Shown in pieces: positions 37,080 to 45,589 of a DNA stretch of 64,000 nt. Position 1 is the stretch's first letter, and the number at the start of each line of letters is the position of its first letter. The stretch spans positions 1-64,000 of the forward strand of contig CABZZR010000003.1 of NCBI GenBank assembly GCA_902530215.1, given 5' to 3'. The position numbers were made by a program, and so were the translations under genes. Source of the DNA: an uncultured Pelagibacteraceae bacterium. Lineage in GTDB: Bacteria; Pseudomonadota; Alphaproteobacteria; Pelagibacterales; Pelagibacteraceae. The notes beneath the pieces are model-generated. The model did no database searches. It had not been told where the DNA came from and was given only the letters and a program-made list of their open reading frames with translations.

Positions 37080-38503
37080 TGATTAATATCAGAGGGGTAA
37101 TTTATTATTTAGGTGTTTATTCATTTGTTATATCTTTTTTTTTAATAATAAATTATTTGTACTCGTTATACTTCCAATTCAATTTGGGTTTTGATTCTTA
37201 TTTAATTAGTTTTGTTGTTTCTTCAGTTTTAGGAATTTTTTTTTTCTTATTAGGAAAAAAAAATAAGCTTAATATTTCTTATTTTGATCAATTATTTTTA
37301 GTAATAATAGGTTTTTTTTATTTACCATTAGTAATGTCTTTGCCAATCTATTTTAGCAATTACAATTTTTCTTTTTTAAATTCCTACTTTGAAACTGTAT
37401 CAGGATTTACCTCAACGGGTTTTACAATAATTCAGAATATATATAATATTGACGAATCATTAATTCTCTGGAGGTCAAGTATACAATGGTTGGGCGGCAT
37501 ATATTTTTTTATTTCACTTATCTCTATTTTGGGGACTAGTAGAGTAAAGATTAAAGCTGCTTATTTAGTTCCAAGTGAATTTTTTGGGGGCAATTTTTAT
37601 AATAATTTTTTTGTTAATTCATTTAAAATTTTTTTAATTTACTTTGCAGGCACTATATTAATTTTTTCTTTATACATGGTCTCAGATATAAGGTTTTTTA
37701 ATGGATTTAATTTAGCTATGTCCGTTATATCATCAGGAGGTTTTTTATCTGAAAATAGTTTAAACAAAATTATCAGAAATGACTTTCAATTTTTTATATT
37801 AACTTTGACTTTTTTAATCCCTCTATTTAATTTTTTCTTTTTTTATAAAATTATTTTGAGAAAATTCAAATATTTAGATTATTTTGAAGATTTTTATAAT
37901 TTTCTATTTGTGTGTTTCGTTGTCTTTATTTTATATTTTTTTATTACGAATGAAGAGAACATTTTATCATTATTTTTTATTACACTGAGCAGTGTTGCTA
38001 ATATTGGTATAAATGTTGAATCATCAAACCCAGATTTATCCTTTTTATTTTTATTATTAACTATAATTGGAGGATCTTCAGTCTCAGTTACATCTGGTTT
38101 TAAAACCTCAAGAATATATTTGCTCTTAAAATTTTCTGTTAATGAAATGGCAAAACTTGTAAAACCTATGAATGTTTTTAATCAAAATATGTTTAGTAAA
38201 ATAAGCAAATTTAACGATCAAGACGTTAAAAATGCCTTTCTAGTTTTTTTATTTTTTATATTAATGCTATTTTTACTAACTTCATTTCTCTCATTCGAAA
38301 ACTTAAATATTGATAAATCTTTTAAATTGGCTATTTTAACTTTAACAAATACTGTTAATTCAAATATTTTTGATTTATCAAATATAAATTTTAATTTGAT
38401 CAGTATTTTTGGAAAAATTTCGTTGATTTTTTTTATGATAGTTGGGAAGGTAGAGTTCATAGCTTTTTTATTAATAATAAAAAGAATATTTAATAGAGAC
38501 TAA
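37079..38503 (+). CDS. trkH: Trk potassium channel subunit TrkH
   Basis: Membrane K+ channel, 474 residues with about ten to twelve hydrophobic segments. Pore-loop type sequences are FETVSGFTSTGFTII (first selectivity filter), SVISSGGFLS, SSVANIGINVES and NTVNSNIFDLS. The third and fourth loops are more degenerate than in E. coli TrkH. IRWRSSIQWLGGI-like text (LILWRSSIQWLGGIYFF) is another family block. It partners TrkA immediately upstream and is followed 2 bases later by an enoyl-CoA hydratase. Confidence 0.92.
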   Translation: MINIRGVIYYLGVYSFVISFFLIINYLYSLYFQFNLGFDSYLISFVVSSVLGIFFFLLGKKNKLNISYFDQLFLVIIGFFYLPLVMSLPIYFSNYNFSFLNSYFETVSGFTSTGFTIIQNIYNIDESLILWRSSIQWLGGIYFFISLISILGTSRVKIKAAYLVPSEFFGGNFYNNFFVNSFKIFLIYFAGTILIFSLYMVSDIRFFNGFNLAMSVISSGGFLSENSLNKIIRNDFQFFILTLTFLIPLFNFFFFYKIILRKFKYLDYFEDFYNFLFVCFVVFILYFFITNEENILSLFFITLSSVANIGINVESSNPDLSFLFLLLTIIGGSSVSVTSGFKTSRIYLLLKFSVNEMAKLVKPMNVFNQNMFSKISKFNDQDVKNAFLVFLFFILMLFLLTSFLSFENLNIDKSFKLAILTLTNTVNSNIFDLSNINFNLISIFGKISLIFFMIVGKVEFIAFLLIIKRIFNRD

Positions 38504-38505
38504 AC

Positions 38506-39291
38506 ATGGAAAATTCTTCAAAAACAATCGTTACAACATCAAACAATGGTATATCTAGAGTTAAGTTAAATGATCCAAAAACTTACAATGCACTTTCTCT
38601 TGAAACAATTAAATTACTAATTAATCATTTTGATGCTTTTGATAAAGATGAAAAAACTAAAGTAGTAATTATTGAAGGATCGGGCAAAGGTTTTAGTGCT
38701 GGTCATAATTTAAAAGAAATTAGTTCCCTAAAAGGTAAACCTGAATATAAAGAATTATTTACTTTATGTTCAAAACTAATGATGAGCATAATAAATAACA
38801 GTAAGCCTGTTATAGCTAAAGTTCATGGCGCATCTTTTGCAGCAGGTTGTCAATTAGTAGCATCATGCGATTTAGCTATAAGTACTTCAGATGCAATTTT
38901 TGCAACACCGGGAGTTAATATCGGTCTTTTTTGTAGTACTCCGATGGTAGCCGTTAGTAGAAATGTTAGTAGAAAAAAAACAATGAAGATGCTTTTAACA
39001 GGTGAGCCAATTGACGCCAAATACGCAAAAGAAATTGGATTAATAAACGATTTTTTTGAAAAAGAGATAATCGAAGAGGAAGTTGTTAAACTAGCTGAGT
39101 TAGTTGCTTCAAAATCAAATAAAGTTATAAAAATTGGTAAACAAGCCTTTTACAAACAGTTAGAAATGCCTCTAGAAGATGCATACAAATATACTAGTGA
39201 AATCATGTCAGAAAATATGATGGCAATTGATGCTAAGGAAGGAATTTCAGCCTTCATAGAAAAAAGAAAACCAATATGGAAAAATAAATAA
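38506..39291 (+). CDS. Enoyl-CoA hydratase/isomerase family protein
   Basis: Crotonase-fold protein, 261 residues. The two oxyanion-hole segments are GKGFSAGHNLKEI and HGASFAAGCQLVASCDLAIST. The first catalytic-glutamate position of classical hydratases (within AGGCELA) reads AAGCQLV, so Glu is replaced by Gln and hydratase activity is doubtful. FATPGVNIGLFCSTPMVAVSR and GLINDFFE follow the fold. It resembles the ECHDC3-like group. The physiological substrate cannot be inferred. The next gene encodes a CoA-binding protein 5 bases downstream, possibly functionally related. Confidence 0.85.
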   Translation: MENSSKTIVTTSNNGISRVKLNDPKTYNALSLETIKLLINHFDAFDKDEKTKVVIIEGSGKGFSAGHNLKEISSLKGKPEYKELFTLCSKLMMSIINNSKPVIAKVHGASFAAGCQLVASCDLAISTSDAIFATPGVNIGLFCSTPMVAVSRNVSRKKTMKMLLTGEPIDAKYAKEIGLINDFFEKEIIEEEVVKLAELVASKSNKVIKIGKQAFYKQLEMPLEDAYKYTSEIMSENMMAIDAKEGISAFIEKRKPIWKNK

Positions 39292-39296
39292 ATACT

Positions 39297-39761
39297 ATGA
39301 ACGATAAAATTATAAAAGAATCTTTAAGCACCGCTAAGACAATAGCCATGATTGGAGTGAGTTCTGTGAAAAAGGAAGAGTCTTCCAATATTATCAGAAG
39401 ACCGTCCATAATTGTCATGAACTATTTGCAAGAATTTGGTTACCGAGTTATACCAATTAATCCTTTTTCGGCAGGTAAAAAAATTAATGGTGAACTAGTA
39501 TTTGAAAAACTTGAAGATGTTAATACTGCAGTAGATATAGTAAATGTATTTAGACCTTCAAAAGAAACTCCATTGATAGCCAAGCAATCTTTGAAGATTA
39601 AACCAAAAGTTTTTTGGCTACAGTATGGGATAGACAATGAAGAAGCTAAAAAAATTGTGGAAAATGAAAATATTACATACATATCAAATAAATGTATAAA
39701 ACAGGAATATCAGAGATTATTTTTAAAAGTGAATCCTGTTTTTCCTGCCCTTAAAAATTAA
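39297..39761 (+). CDS. CoA-binding domain protein (YccU-like)
   Basis: Small Rossmann-fold protein of the CoA-binding family, 154 residues. AMIGVSSVKKEESSNIIRRPSIIVMNYLQEFGYRVIPINPF is the nucleotide-binding part (motifs IGVS and GYRVIPINP), followed by VDIVNVFRPSKETP and VFWLQYGIDNEEAKKI. The family is widespread and its biochemical role is unknown. It lies with the enoyl-CoA hydratase at the end of the ntrYX-trkAH run, just before the accessory glycosyltransferase region. Confidence 0.85.
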   Translation: MNDKIIKESLSTAKTIAMIGVSSVKKEESSNIIRRPSIIVMNYLQEFGYRVIPINPFSAGKKINGELVFEKLEDVNTAVDIVNVFRPSKETPLIAKQSLKIKPKVFWLQYGIDNEEAKKIVENENITYISNKCIKQEYQRLFLKVNPVFPALKN

Positions 39762-39773
39762 TTTTTTTAATAA

Positions 39774-40754
39774 ATGAATAAACAAGAGCAGAGAAACTTT
39801 TCAATCGTGATTCCATCAAAAATTTATGATGAAAACCTAGATTTTTGTATTAAAAGGATTAGAAAGTTTTATAAATATGTTAAAATAATTTTAATTTTAG
39901 ATAAGAAAAATTATAATATTAAAGATAAGTACATCCAAGTTTTGGCTAGTGGTACCAAAACTATTGGATTTAAAAGAAATTTAGCAGCAAAAAAAGCAAA
40001 AACAAATTTTATTACTTTAATTGATAGTGATGCCTATCCGGAACATAGATGGCTGGATCCTGTTCTTAAAAATTTTAAAAAATATCAAGATATACACGTG
40101 GTTGGTGGACCAAATATTTCACCTTCAACTAATAATATTGAAAAACAATTAGTGTCACGTGTACGAAAACTTCCCTTTGTTACTTTAGATACAAGATTTA
40201 AAGATAAAAAAAGTGGTACTAGAGTAACTAAATTCTTTCCTGCCTGTAATTTAACTATTAGAAGAAAAACATACAACAAGGTAGGAGGGATGATTACCAC
40301 GGTAAATTCAAAAGAAGAGTTTTCGCTTATGAAAAAATTAAATAGAGGTAATTTTAAAATGATATTTGATTCTAAAACTTATGTTTATCACAAAGAACGA
40401 GATTTTAAACATTTTTTTAGACAGAGGATTGTCTATGGCACAAATATAATTTACTGTAATTTCAAATTTTTTTGTAGAGAAACATTAATGATATTATTAT
40501 CAACTCTACCATTTTTGTGGATCTTGTTATTCCCATTAATATTTATTAATCCGTCGTTTTTAAAAATTTATCTTATAGGAATATTTTTTCTGATAATTGC
40601 ATGTTTAATAAGTGCAATAAAAATAAATTTTTCAAATAATTTCTTTAAATCATTTTATTTGATAATAATCAGTATGTTTGGACCTGGTATTGGTTTATTA
40701 TTTGGTATAATATTTAGCAATGCTTTCATCAGAAAAATTTATACACAGAAATAG
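39774..40754 (+). CDS. Family 2 glycosyltransferase with C-terminal membrane anchor
   Basis: GT-A fold glycosyltransferase, 326 residues. The N-terminal domain starts FSIVIPSKIYDENLDFCIKRI and contains the DxD-type motif LIDSDAYPEHRWLD; FPACNLTIRRKTYNKVGG and KEEFSLMKKL are acceptor-side blocks. The C-terminal 90 residues hold two or three hydrophobic helices, so the protein is membrane-bound. Donor sugar and acceptor are unknown. It opens a group of surface-polysaccharide genes running to 45010. Confidence 0.85.
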   Translation: MNKQEQRNFSIVIPSKIYDENLDFCIKRIRKFYKYVKIILILDKKNYNIKDKYIQVLASGTKTIGFKRNLAAKKAKTNFITLIDSDAYPEHRWLDPVLKNFKKYQDIHVVGGPNISPSTNNIEKQLVSRVRKLPFVTLDTRFKDKKSGTRVTKFFPACNLTIRRKTYNKVGGMITTVNSKEEFSLMKKLNRGNFKMIFDSKTYVYHKERDFKHFFRQRIVYGTNIIYCNFKFFCRETLMILLSTLPFLWILLFPLIFINPSFLKIYLIGIFFLIIACLISAIKINFSNNFFKSFYLIIISMFGPGIGLLFGIIFSNAFIRKIYTQK

Positions 40755-40763
40755 CTCTTTCAG

Positions 40764-41186
40764 ATGAAAATTTTCGGCAAATTTAAAAAAGATTTTATAA
40801 TTTTATTTTTTTTAATAGTTTTTATAGGCCAATACTTTAATTTTTTTTATAATTTTTATTTTGTATTTAATAATACTTACACTAAGAGAATGGAATATCA
40901 CTACGGATATTGCGCAAAAGAATCTTACGGTTACCTATCTAAAATTAATAAAAAATTTATAATTAATGACAATATCAAAATATTAAATAATGAATTGTTT
41001 CCATCTTCAAACTGGTTTTTTTGGAAGGACAAAGTCAATGTTGATGAAAATTATTTAATAATTTTAAATTACTACATTAAAATTAATCAAGACGGTGATA
41101 AGAAACAAATTTCCGAAAATATCAATCTAGCTAATTATGATGTTTTGGATAAAGAAGGTAATTGTTTTTTTTTAAAAAAGAAATAA
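40764..41186 (+). CDS. Unknown protein with one N-terminal membrane helix
   Basis: I do not recognise this 140-residue protein. It has one hydrophobic segment at residues 8-33 (IILFFLIVFIGQYF and on), then a region rich in Tyr, Asn and Lys that would lie outside the membrane. KRMEYHYGYCAKESYGYL and a final CFFLKK carry two or three cysteines. It sits 9 bases after the family 2 glycosyltransferase and directly abuts the 436-residue membrane protein. The arrangement suggests it is an accessory subunit or a domain split from its neighbour. Confidence 0.6.
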   Translation: MKIFGKFKKDFIILFFLIVFIGQYFNFFYNFYFVFNNTYTKRMEYHYGYCAKESYGYLSKINKKFIINDNIKILNNELFPSSNWFFWKDKVNVDENYLIILNYYIKINQDGDKKQISENINLANYDVLDKEGNCFFLKKK

Positions 41187-42497
41187 ATGACAGAAGTTTT
41201 ACAAATTTTCTCTCAATTTTTAGTATTTACAGTACTCTTGCTATTTCCTTTGGGACCTAGAAATATAAGTTCTTTTTTAAAAAATTATAAATATTCTTTG
41301 TTCGATATAATAAGTTTAAACATTATTATTCACTTAAATATTTATTTAATAATTTCATTTTTTAGTTTTGATTTAAAAATTTTATTTTTTTCATTATTAA
41401 TATTAGCTTTTTTAAGTTTACTTTATAACGCTCACTCATATTGTACTTTGATTTTAAAACAGAACTATTTAATAGAGACAATTTTTTTTACACTTATTGT
41501 TTTTTTCGTATTTTTTGATTTAGCCAGCAATTTAAAACTTGAATGGGATGGCCAAGCTTTGTGGATCTATAAAGCTTTAAATTTTTTTCATAATAATTCT
41601 TTTAGCGATTTAAAAGATACACCTTTAAATTCTTACCCTCATCTTGGCGCCTTTATCTGGGGATTTTTCTGGCAAAATAGTTTTCTTCAATATGAATATC
41701 TTGGAAGATTGATGATTCCATTCATATATTTAACATCTATATTTTCGGCTTTAGATTTATTTAGAGCCTCAAAAGTTAAAAAGATATTATTATTAATTTT
41801 TATTCTTGTTTTAACCTATGATTTATATTTATTTGAAGGTTATCAAGAATATTTAATTTTTTCATTGATACTTATATTTGCAAAATATTTTTATTTATCA
41901 CAAGAAAAAAATGAAAGCATTAATTATTTTATTTTGATTTTTCTAGCTATTATAAATTTAATAGTTTGGTCAAAACAGGAAGGTGCTTTTTTTGCATTAA
42001 TTTTATCATTTTTATCTGTATTATTTTTGAATATTAAAATAAGTAAAAAAATATTAATTTTGTTGTTTTCTCTAATTTTTGTATTATTAAATTTTTATTT
42101 ATTTAATCTTTATATTGGTAAATTCATTATCCACGAAACTGCAGGACATATGGATTTAAGGGAAATTGCAAATTTATCTTTTACAACTGATATTGTTCTG
42201 AACAGATCAATGATAATAATTTCACATCTAATTGTGGGGATAATAAAATACCCAGTGGTTCTTATAGCAATATTAATGATTGTTTTTTCTTATTTTGAAA
42301 AAAAATATTTTCAAAAAAATATTTATATTATTTTTTTTATGGTCATGACTTTTTCGTTTATTTTTGTAGTTTTCTTTTTTACTTCAAATGATCTAAGTTT
42401 TCATTTAGGAGTAGCCTTGGATCGATTATTATTTCAAACGTCTAGTTTTTATTTGCCCTTTTTAATAAGTTTTTTAATTAAAAACAAAATGCATTGA
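41187..42497 (+). CDS. Polytopic membrane protein, GT-C glycosyltransferase-like
   Basis: Protein of 436 residues with about ten hydrophobic segments and no clear family match. After the third helix there is a soluble loop with LKLEWDGQALWIYKALNFF and LNSYPHLGAFIWGFFW. An acidic-aromatic EWDG motif in the first large loop, followed by a tyrosine-rich stretch, resembles the catalytic loop of GT-C enzymes such as ArnT/PMT that use lipid-linked sugars. The start codon follows the previous stop without a gap. I infer a polyisoprenyl-phosphate-dependent glycosyltransferase or a polymerase-type protein, but sequence evidence is limited to topology and this motif. Confidence 0.55.
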   Translation: MTEVLQIFSQFLVFTVLLLFPLGPRNISSFLKNYKYSLFDIISLNIIIHLNIYLIISFFSFDLKILFFSLLILAFLSLLYNAHSYCTLILKQNYLIETIFFTLIVFFVFFDLASNLKLEWDGQALWIYKALNFFHNNSFSDLKDTPLNSYPHLGAFIWGFFWQNSFLQYEYLGRLMIPFIYLTSIFSALDLFRASKVKKILLLIFILVLTYDLYLFEGYQEYLIFSLILIFAKYFYLSQEKNESINYFILIFLAIINLIVWSKQEGAFFALILSFLSVLFLNIKISKKILILLFSLIFVLLNFYLFNLYIGKFIIHETAGHMDLREIANLSFTTDIVLNRSMIIISHLIVGIIKYPVVLIAILMIVFSYFEKKYFQKNIYIIFFMVMTFSFIFVVFFFTSNDLSFHLGVALDRLLFQTSSFYLPFLISFLIKNKMH

Positions 42498-42537
42498 TTG
42501 CGTTAAAAATAAAAAAGTACTATAAATTAAATTATAT

Positions 42538-42614
42538 GGCGGGGTAGCTCAGTTGGTTAGAGCACAGGACTCATAAGCCTGGGGTCGGCGGTTCGACTCC
42601 GCCCCCCGCTACCA
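42538..42614 (+). tRNA. tRNA with CAU anticodon (probably elongator tRNA-Met)
   Basis: Full cloverleaf of 77 bases with encoded CCA. The acceptor stem GGCGGGG pairs with CCCCGCT (first pair G-U). The D arm is AGCTC...GAGC, the anticodon loop CTCATAA carries CAT, the T arm is GGCGG-TTCGACT-CCGCC, and the end is A-CCA. The first base pair is present, so it is not an initiator tRNA. A CAU anticodon is also used by tRNA-Ile2 after lysidine modification; I favour elongator Met from the overall match, but the two were not separated by a search. It lies between the polysaccharide membrane gene and the carbamoyltransferase trio. Confidence 0.93.
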
Positions 42615-42626
42615 TAAATTTGTATT

Positions 42627-43022
42627 ATGAAAAATAAAAATAAAATTAAGATAAGCTCTAACAGAAGTTTCGGAATTGTATTTTTTCTAGTGTTTTTCTT
42701 GATTGGTATTTGGCCAGTCCTTTCAAACGAAAGTATAAGATTATGGTTTATAATTTTAAGTTTTGTTTTTTTGGTTCTTGGTTTAATTAATTCAAATTTT
42801 TTAACACCTCTAAATAAAATTTGGTATCAATTTGGCATTTTATTAGGAAACATTATAAGCCCCATAGTAATGTTAATTATTTTTTTTTTAGTTATTACCC
42901 CCATAGGTATTGTTTTAAGAATTTTTAAAAAAGATATTTTGCAATTAAAAACGAGTAAAAAGCAAAAAACTTACTGGATTAATAGAAATCAAAAAATTGG
43001 AAGCATGAGGAAGCAATATTAA
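42627..43022 (+). CDS. SxtJ-like small membrane protein
   Basis: Protein of 131 residues with three to four hydrophobic segments. The opening KISSNRSFGIVFFLVFFLIGIWP and the later LTPLNKIWYQFGILLGNIISPIVMLIIFFLV-type arrangement (blocks LTPLNKIW and ISPIVM) match the SxtJ membrane family named after a saxitoxin-cluster gene. These proteins occur beside DUF5989 peptides and NodU-type carbamoyltransferases in many marine and soil bacteria. The molecular role is unknown. It starts 12 bases after the tRNA and shares bases with the next start (TAATG). Confidence 0.72.
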   Translation: MKNKNKIKISSNRSFGIVFFLVFFLIGIWPVLSNESIRLWFIILSFVFLVLGLINSNFLTPLNKIWYQFGILLGNIISPIVMLIIFFLVITPIGIVLRIFKKDILQLKTSKKQKTYWINRNQKIGSMRKQY

Positions 43023-43171
43023 TGTCATTTATAAAAGAATTTTGGGATTTTTTAATAAGTAGAAAAAAATATTGGCTCTTTCCAATACTTATTGTTCTTG
43101 CTTTATTTGGAGGTTTAATTTTATTAAGCCAAGGTACAGCTGTTGCACCGTTTATTTATACTATTTTTTAG
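43022..43171 (+). CDS. DUF5989-like 49-residue membrane peptide
   Basis: Short gene of 49 codons that starts in the TAATG overlap with the SxtJ-like gene and ends in TAG one base before the carbamoyltransferase ATG. The peptide begins MSFIKEFWDFLISRKKYW, with an amphipathic N-terminus, then one transmembrane helix (about residues 19-37, LFPILIVLALFGGLILL) and ends GTAVAPFIYTIF. That layout and the ending match DUF5989. Tight packing on both sides supports real translation. It is probably a membrane partner of the SxtJ-like protein or the carbamoyltransferase. Confidence 0.8.
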   Translation: MSFIKEFWDFLISRKKYWLFPILIVLALFGGLILLSQGTAVAPFIYTIF

Positions 43172-45010
43172 ATGGCAAAAATTTTAGGAATTTCGGCATT
43201 TTACCATGATAGTGCTGCTGCGGTTATAGAGGATGGCAAAATATTAGCCGCTGCACAAGAAGAAAGATTTACAAGAATTAAACATGACTACAGCTATCCA
43301 TTTAATGCAATAGAGTTTGTTTTAAATAAATCAAATATTAAACTTAGTGAAGTTGATTTTATAGCATTTTATGAAAAACCTTTTCTAAAATTTGAAAGAT
43401 TACTGGAAACTTACCTGGCTTTTGCACCAAGGGGTTTTAGTTCATTTGTAAAAGCAATGCCTATCTGGTTACGAGAAAAATTATTTCAAAAAAATTTACT
43501 TTTATCTGAATTAAAAAAACATGATGCAAACTTTAATAACATTGATAAAATATTTTTCTCAGAACATCATTTTAGTCATGCTGCTAGTGCTTTTTATCCT
43601 TCACCGTTTGAGAAAGCTATTGTTTTAACATTAGATGGTGTTGGTGAATGGGCAACAAGTACAGTTGCCATTGGAAATGGCAAAGAACTAGAAATGCAAA
43701 AAGAAATTCATTTCCCACACTCTGTTGGATTGCTTTATTCTGCCTTTACATATTATTTAGGTTTTAAAGTAAATAGTGGCGAATACAAAGTTATGGGTTT
43801 AGCCCCATATGGAACTCCAAAATATAAAGAAAAAATTTTAAAAAATTTAATTGACTTAAAAGATGATGGAACTTTTAAGTTAGATATGAATTATTTTGAT
43901 TATGCAACTGGTCTAACAATGATAAATAAGAAATTTGAAAATCTTTTTAATAAACCAAGAAGAAATCCAGATTCAGATTTAATAGAACAATTTCATATGG
44001 ATATGGCTTCTTCTATTCAAATTGTTATTGAGGAAATTATTTTGAGATTAACAAAATCCTTATCTAATGACTACAAGATTGAAAATTTATGTTTGGCAGG
44101 GGGCGTAGCATTAAATTGTGTTGCTAATGGAAAAATATTAAAAGAAAAAATATTTAAAAATATTTGGATTCAGCCTGCTGCAGGAGACGCTGGGGGTGCT
44201 TTGGGTGCGGCGTTATCTCTTTGGCACAAAGAATTTAAAAATGACAGGATTTACCCATTAAAAGACCAGATGCAAGGATCTTATCTAGGCCCAGAATTTA
44301 GTGATGGTGATACTGAAAAAGAGCTAAGCAGATTAGGTGCAGTATATGAAAAACATTCTGAAAGCGATGTTATTAACACGACAGCAAAATCACTTTCAGA
44401 ACAAAAAACCATAGGTTGGTTTCAGGGAAGAATGGAATTTGGACCAAGAGCACTTGGCTCTAGATCTATTATTGCAGATTCCAGATCGCCAAATATGCAA
44501 AAAAATTTAAATTTAAAGGTTAAGTTTAGAGAAAGCTTTAGACCTTTTGCTCCATCAGTTTTAAGAGAAGATTTGTCAAAATGGTTTGATCTCGATGTTG
44601 ATAGTCCATATATGCTTCTGGTTGCGAACATAAATGAAAAAATTAAAAAAGAGATGACTTCTGAAGATTCTAAACTTTTTGGCATAGAAAAACTTAATAA
44701 AATTAGATCAGAAATACCTGCCGTAACACATGTAGATTATTCAGCTAGAATTCAAACAGTTCATAAGGAGACAAATATCAAATATTATAACTTGATACAA
44801 AAGTTTAAAGAAATTACTGGATGTCCTGTAATTGTTAATACTTCTTTTAATGTAAGAGGAGAACCAATCGTATGCAGTATAGAGGATGCTTTTAAATGTT
44901 TTATGGGGACAAATTTAGATATATTAGTATGTAATAATTTTATTCTGCATAAAGAAAAACAAAAAACTGAACTTATAACAAACTACAAAAATAAATATAA
45001 ATTAGATTAG
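43172..45010 (+). CDS. NodU/CmcH-type O-carbamoyltransferase
   Basis: Transfers a carbamoyl group from carbamoyl phosphate through carbamoyl-adenylate to a hydroxyl, 612 residues. The N-terminal Kae1-like domain begins ILGISAFYHDSAAAVIEDG and contains AAAQEERFTRIKHD, EHHFSHAASAFYPSPF (metal-binding His), LTLDGVGEWATS and LAGGVALNCVANGK. The C-terminal YrdC-like domain has GWFQGRMEFGPRALGSRSIIADSR and IVNTSFNVRGEPIV. The adjacent SxtJ-like and DUF5989-like genes are its usual partners. The acceptor is probably a surface sugar, given the upstream glycosyltransferases, but that is inference. It faces apt across one base. Confidence 0.92.
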   Translation: MAKILGISAFYHDSAAAVIEDGKILAAAQEERFTRIKHDYSYPFNAIEFVLNKSNIKLSEVDFIAFYEKPFLKFERLLETYLAFAPRGFSSFVKAMPIWLREKLFQKNLLLSELKKHDANFNNIDKIFFSEHHFSHAASAFYPSPFEKAIVLTLDGVGEWATSTVAIGNGKELEMQKEIHFPHSVGLLYSAFTYYLGFKVNSGEYKVMGLAPYGTPKYKEKILKNLIDLKDDGTFKLDMNYFDYATGLTMINKKFENLFNKPRRNPDSDLIEQFHMDMASSIQIVIEEIILRLTKSLSNDYKIENLCLAGGVALNCVANGKILKEKIFKNIWIQPAAGDAGGALGAALSLWHKEFKNDRIYPLKDQMQGSYLGPEFSDGDTEKELSRLGAVYEKHSESDVINTTAKSLSEQKTIGWFQGRMEFGPRALGSRSIIADSRSPNMQKNLNLKVKFRESFRPFAPSVLREDLSKWFDLDVDSPYMLLVANINEKIKKEMTSEDSKLFGIEKLNKIRSEIPAVTHVDYSARIQTVHKETNIKYYNLIQKFKEITGCPVIVNTSFNVRGEPIVCSIEDAFKCFMGTNLDILVCNNFILHKEKQKTELITNYKNKYKLD

Positions 45011-45011
45011 T

Positions 45012-45539
45012 CTAATGACCGGGAAATTGCATTATACTAAAAGTAGCGTGACCGTCTTTTTTTAATAAGTCGTTACCTCCTAGATCATAAAGGTTGATTA
45101 CTGAAACAAATGCAGACACTTTACCTTTAGATTTTTGAACCAACTTTACTGCTGCTTCAGCAGTTCCACCTGTAGCTATTAAGTCATCGATGATAACAAT
45201 TTTTTCACCTTCTTTGATGGAGTCCTTGTGAACTTCTAATGTGGCGCTTCCATATTCTAATTCAAAATCTACTGAGTATCTTTCTGCAGGTAGCTTATTT
45301 TTTTTTCTCATTAAAACTAGAGGTTTGTCCAATTTATACGAGAGTGCAGAAGCAAAAATAAAGCCTCTAGATTCTATAGCAGCTATTTTGTCATATTCTA
45401 ATTCATTTAAGATTTTTGATAACTGTTCGATAGACTCTTTAAAAGCATCTTTATCTTTAATTAAAGTAGTAATATCTCTAAATAAAATACCTTTTTTTGG
45501 GTAATCTGGAATGGAGCGTATGTATTTTTTTAAATCCAT
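45012..45539 (-). CDS. apt: Adenine phosphoribosyltransferase
   Basis: Salvages adenine to AMP with PRPP, 175 residues from the chosen start. It opens MDLKKYIRSIPDYPKKGILFRDITTLI; a longer frame starting at 45572 would add eleven residues (MFFLNNFEVKK) that homologues lack. The flexible loop is LPAERYSVDFELEYG and the PRPP motif is IVIIDDLIATGGTAEAAVKLV. Next to mtnP it would recycle the adenine released from methylthioadenosine. It is divergent from mtnP with about 50 bases between the starts. Confidence 0.95.
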   Translation of the reverse strand: MDLKKYIRSIPDYPKKGILFRDITTLIKDKDAFKESIEQLSKILNELEYDKIAAIESRGFIFASALSYKLDKPLVLMRKKNKLPAERYSVDFELEYGSATLEVHKDSIKEGEKIVIIDDLIATGGTAEAAVKLVQKSKGKVSAFVSVINLYDLGGNDLLKKDGHATFSIMQFPGH

Positions 45540-45589
45540 TTTTTTTACTTCAAAGTTATTTAAAAAGAACATATTAATTATAATACTTT

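Noticed and set aside
42538-45010. tRNA-linked genomic island with integrase
   Set aside because: No integrase gene and no second copy of the tRNA 3' end found in the window.
45540-45572. Upstream ATG for apt
   Set aside because: Residues before MDLKKYIRSIPDYP are not typical of the family and would bring the start within 20 bases of the divergent mtnP start.
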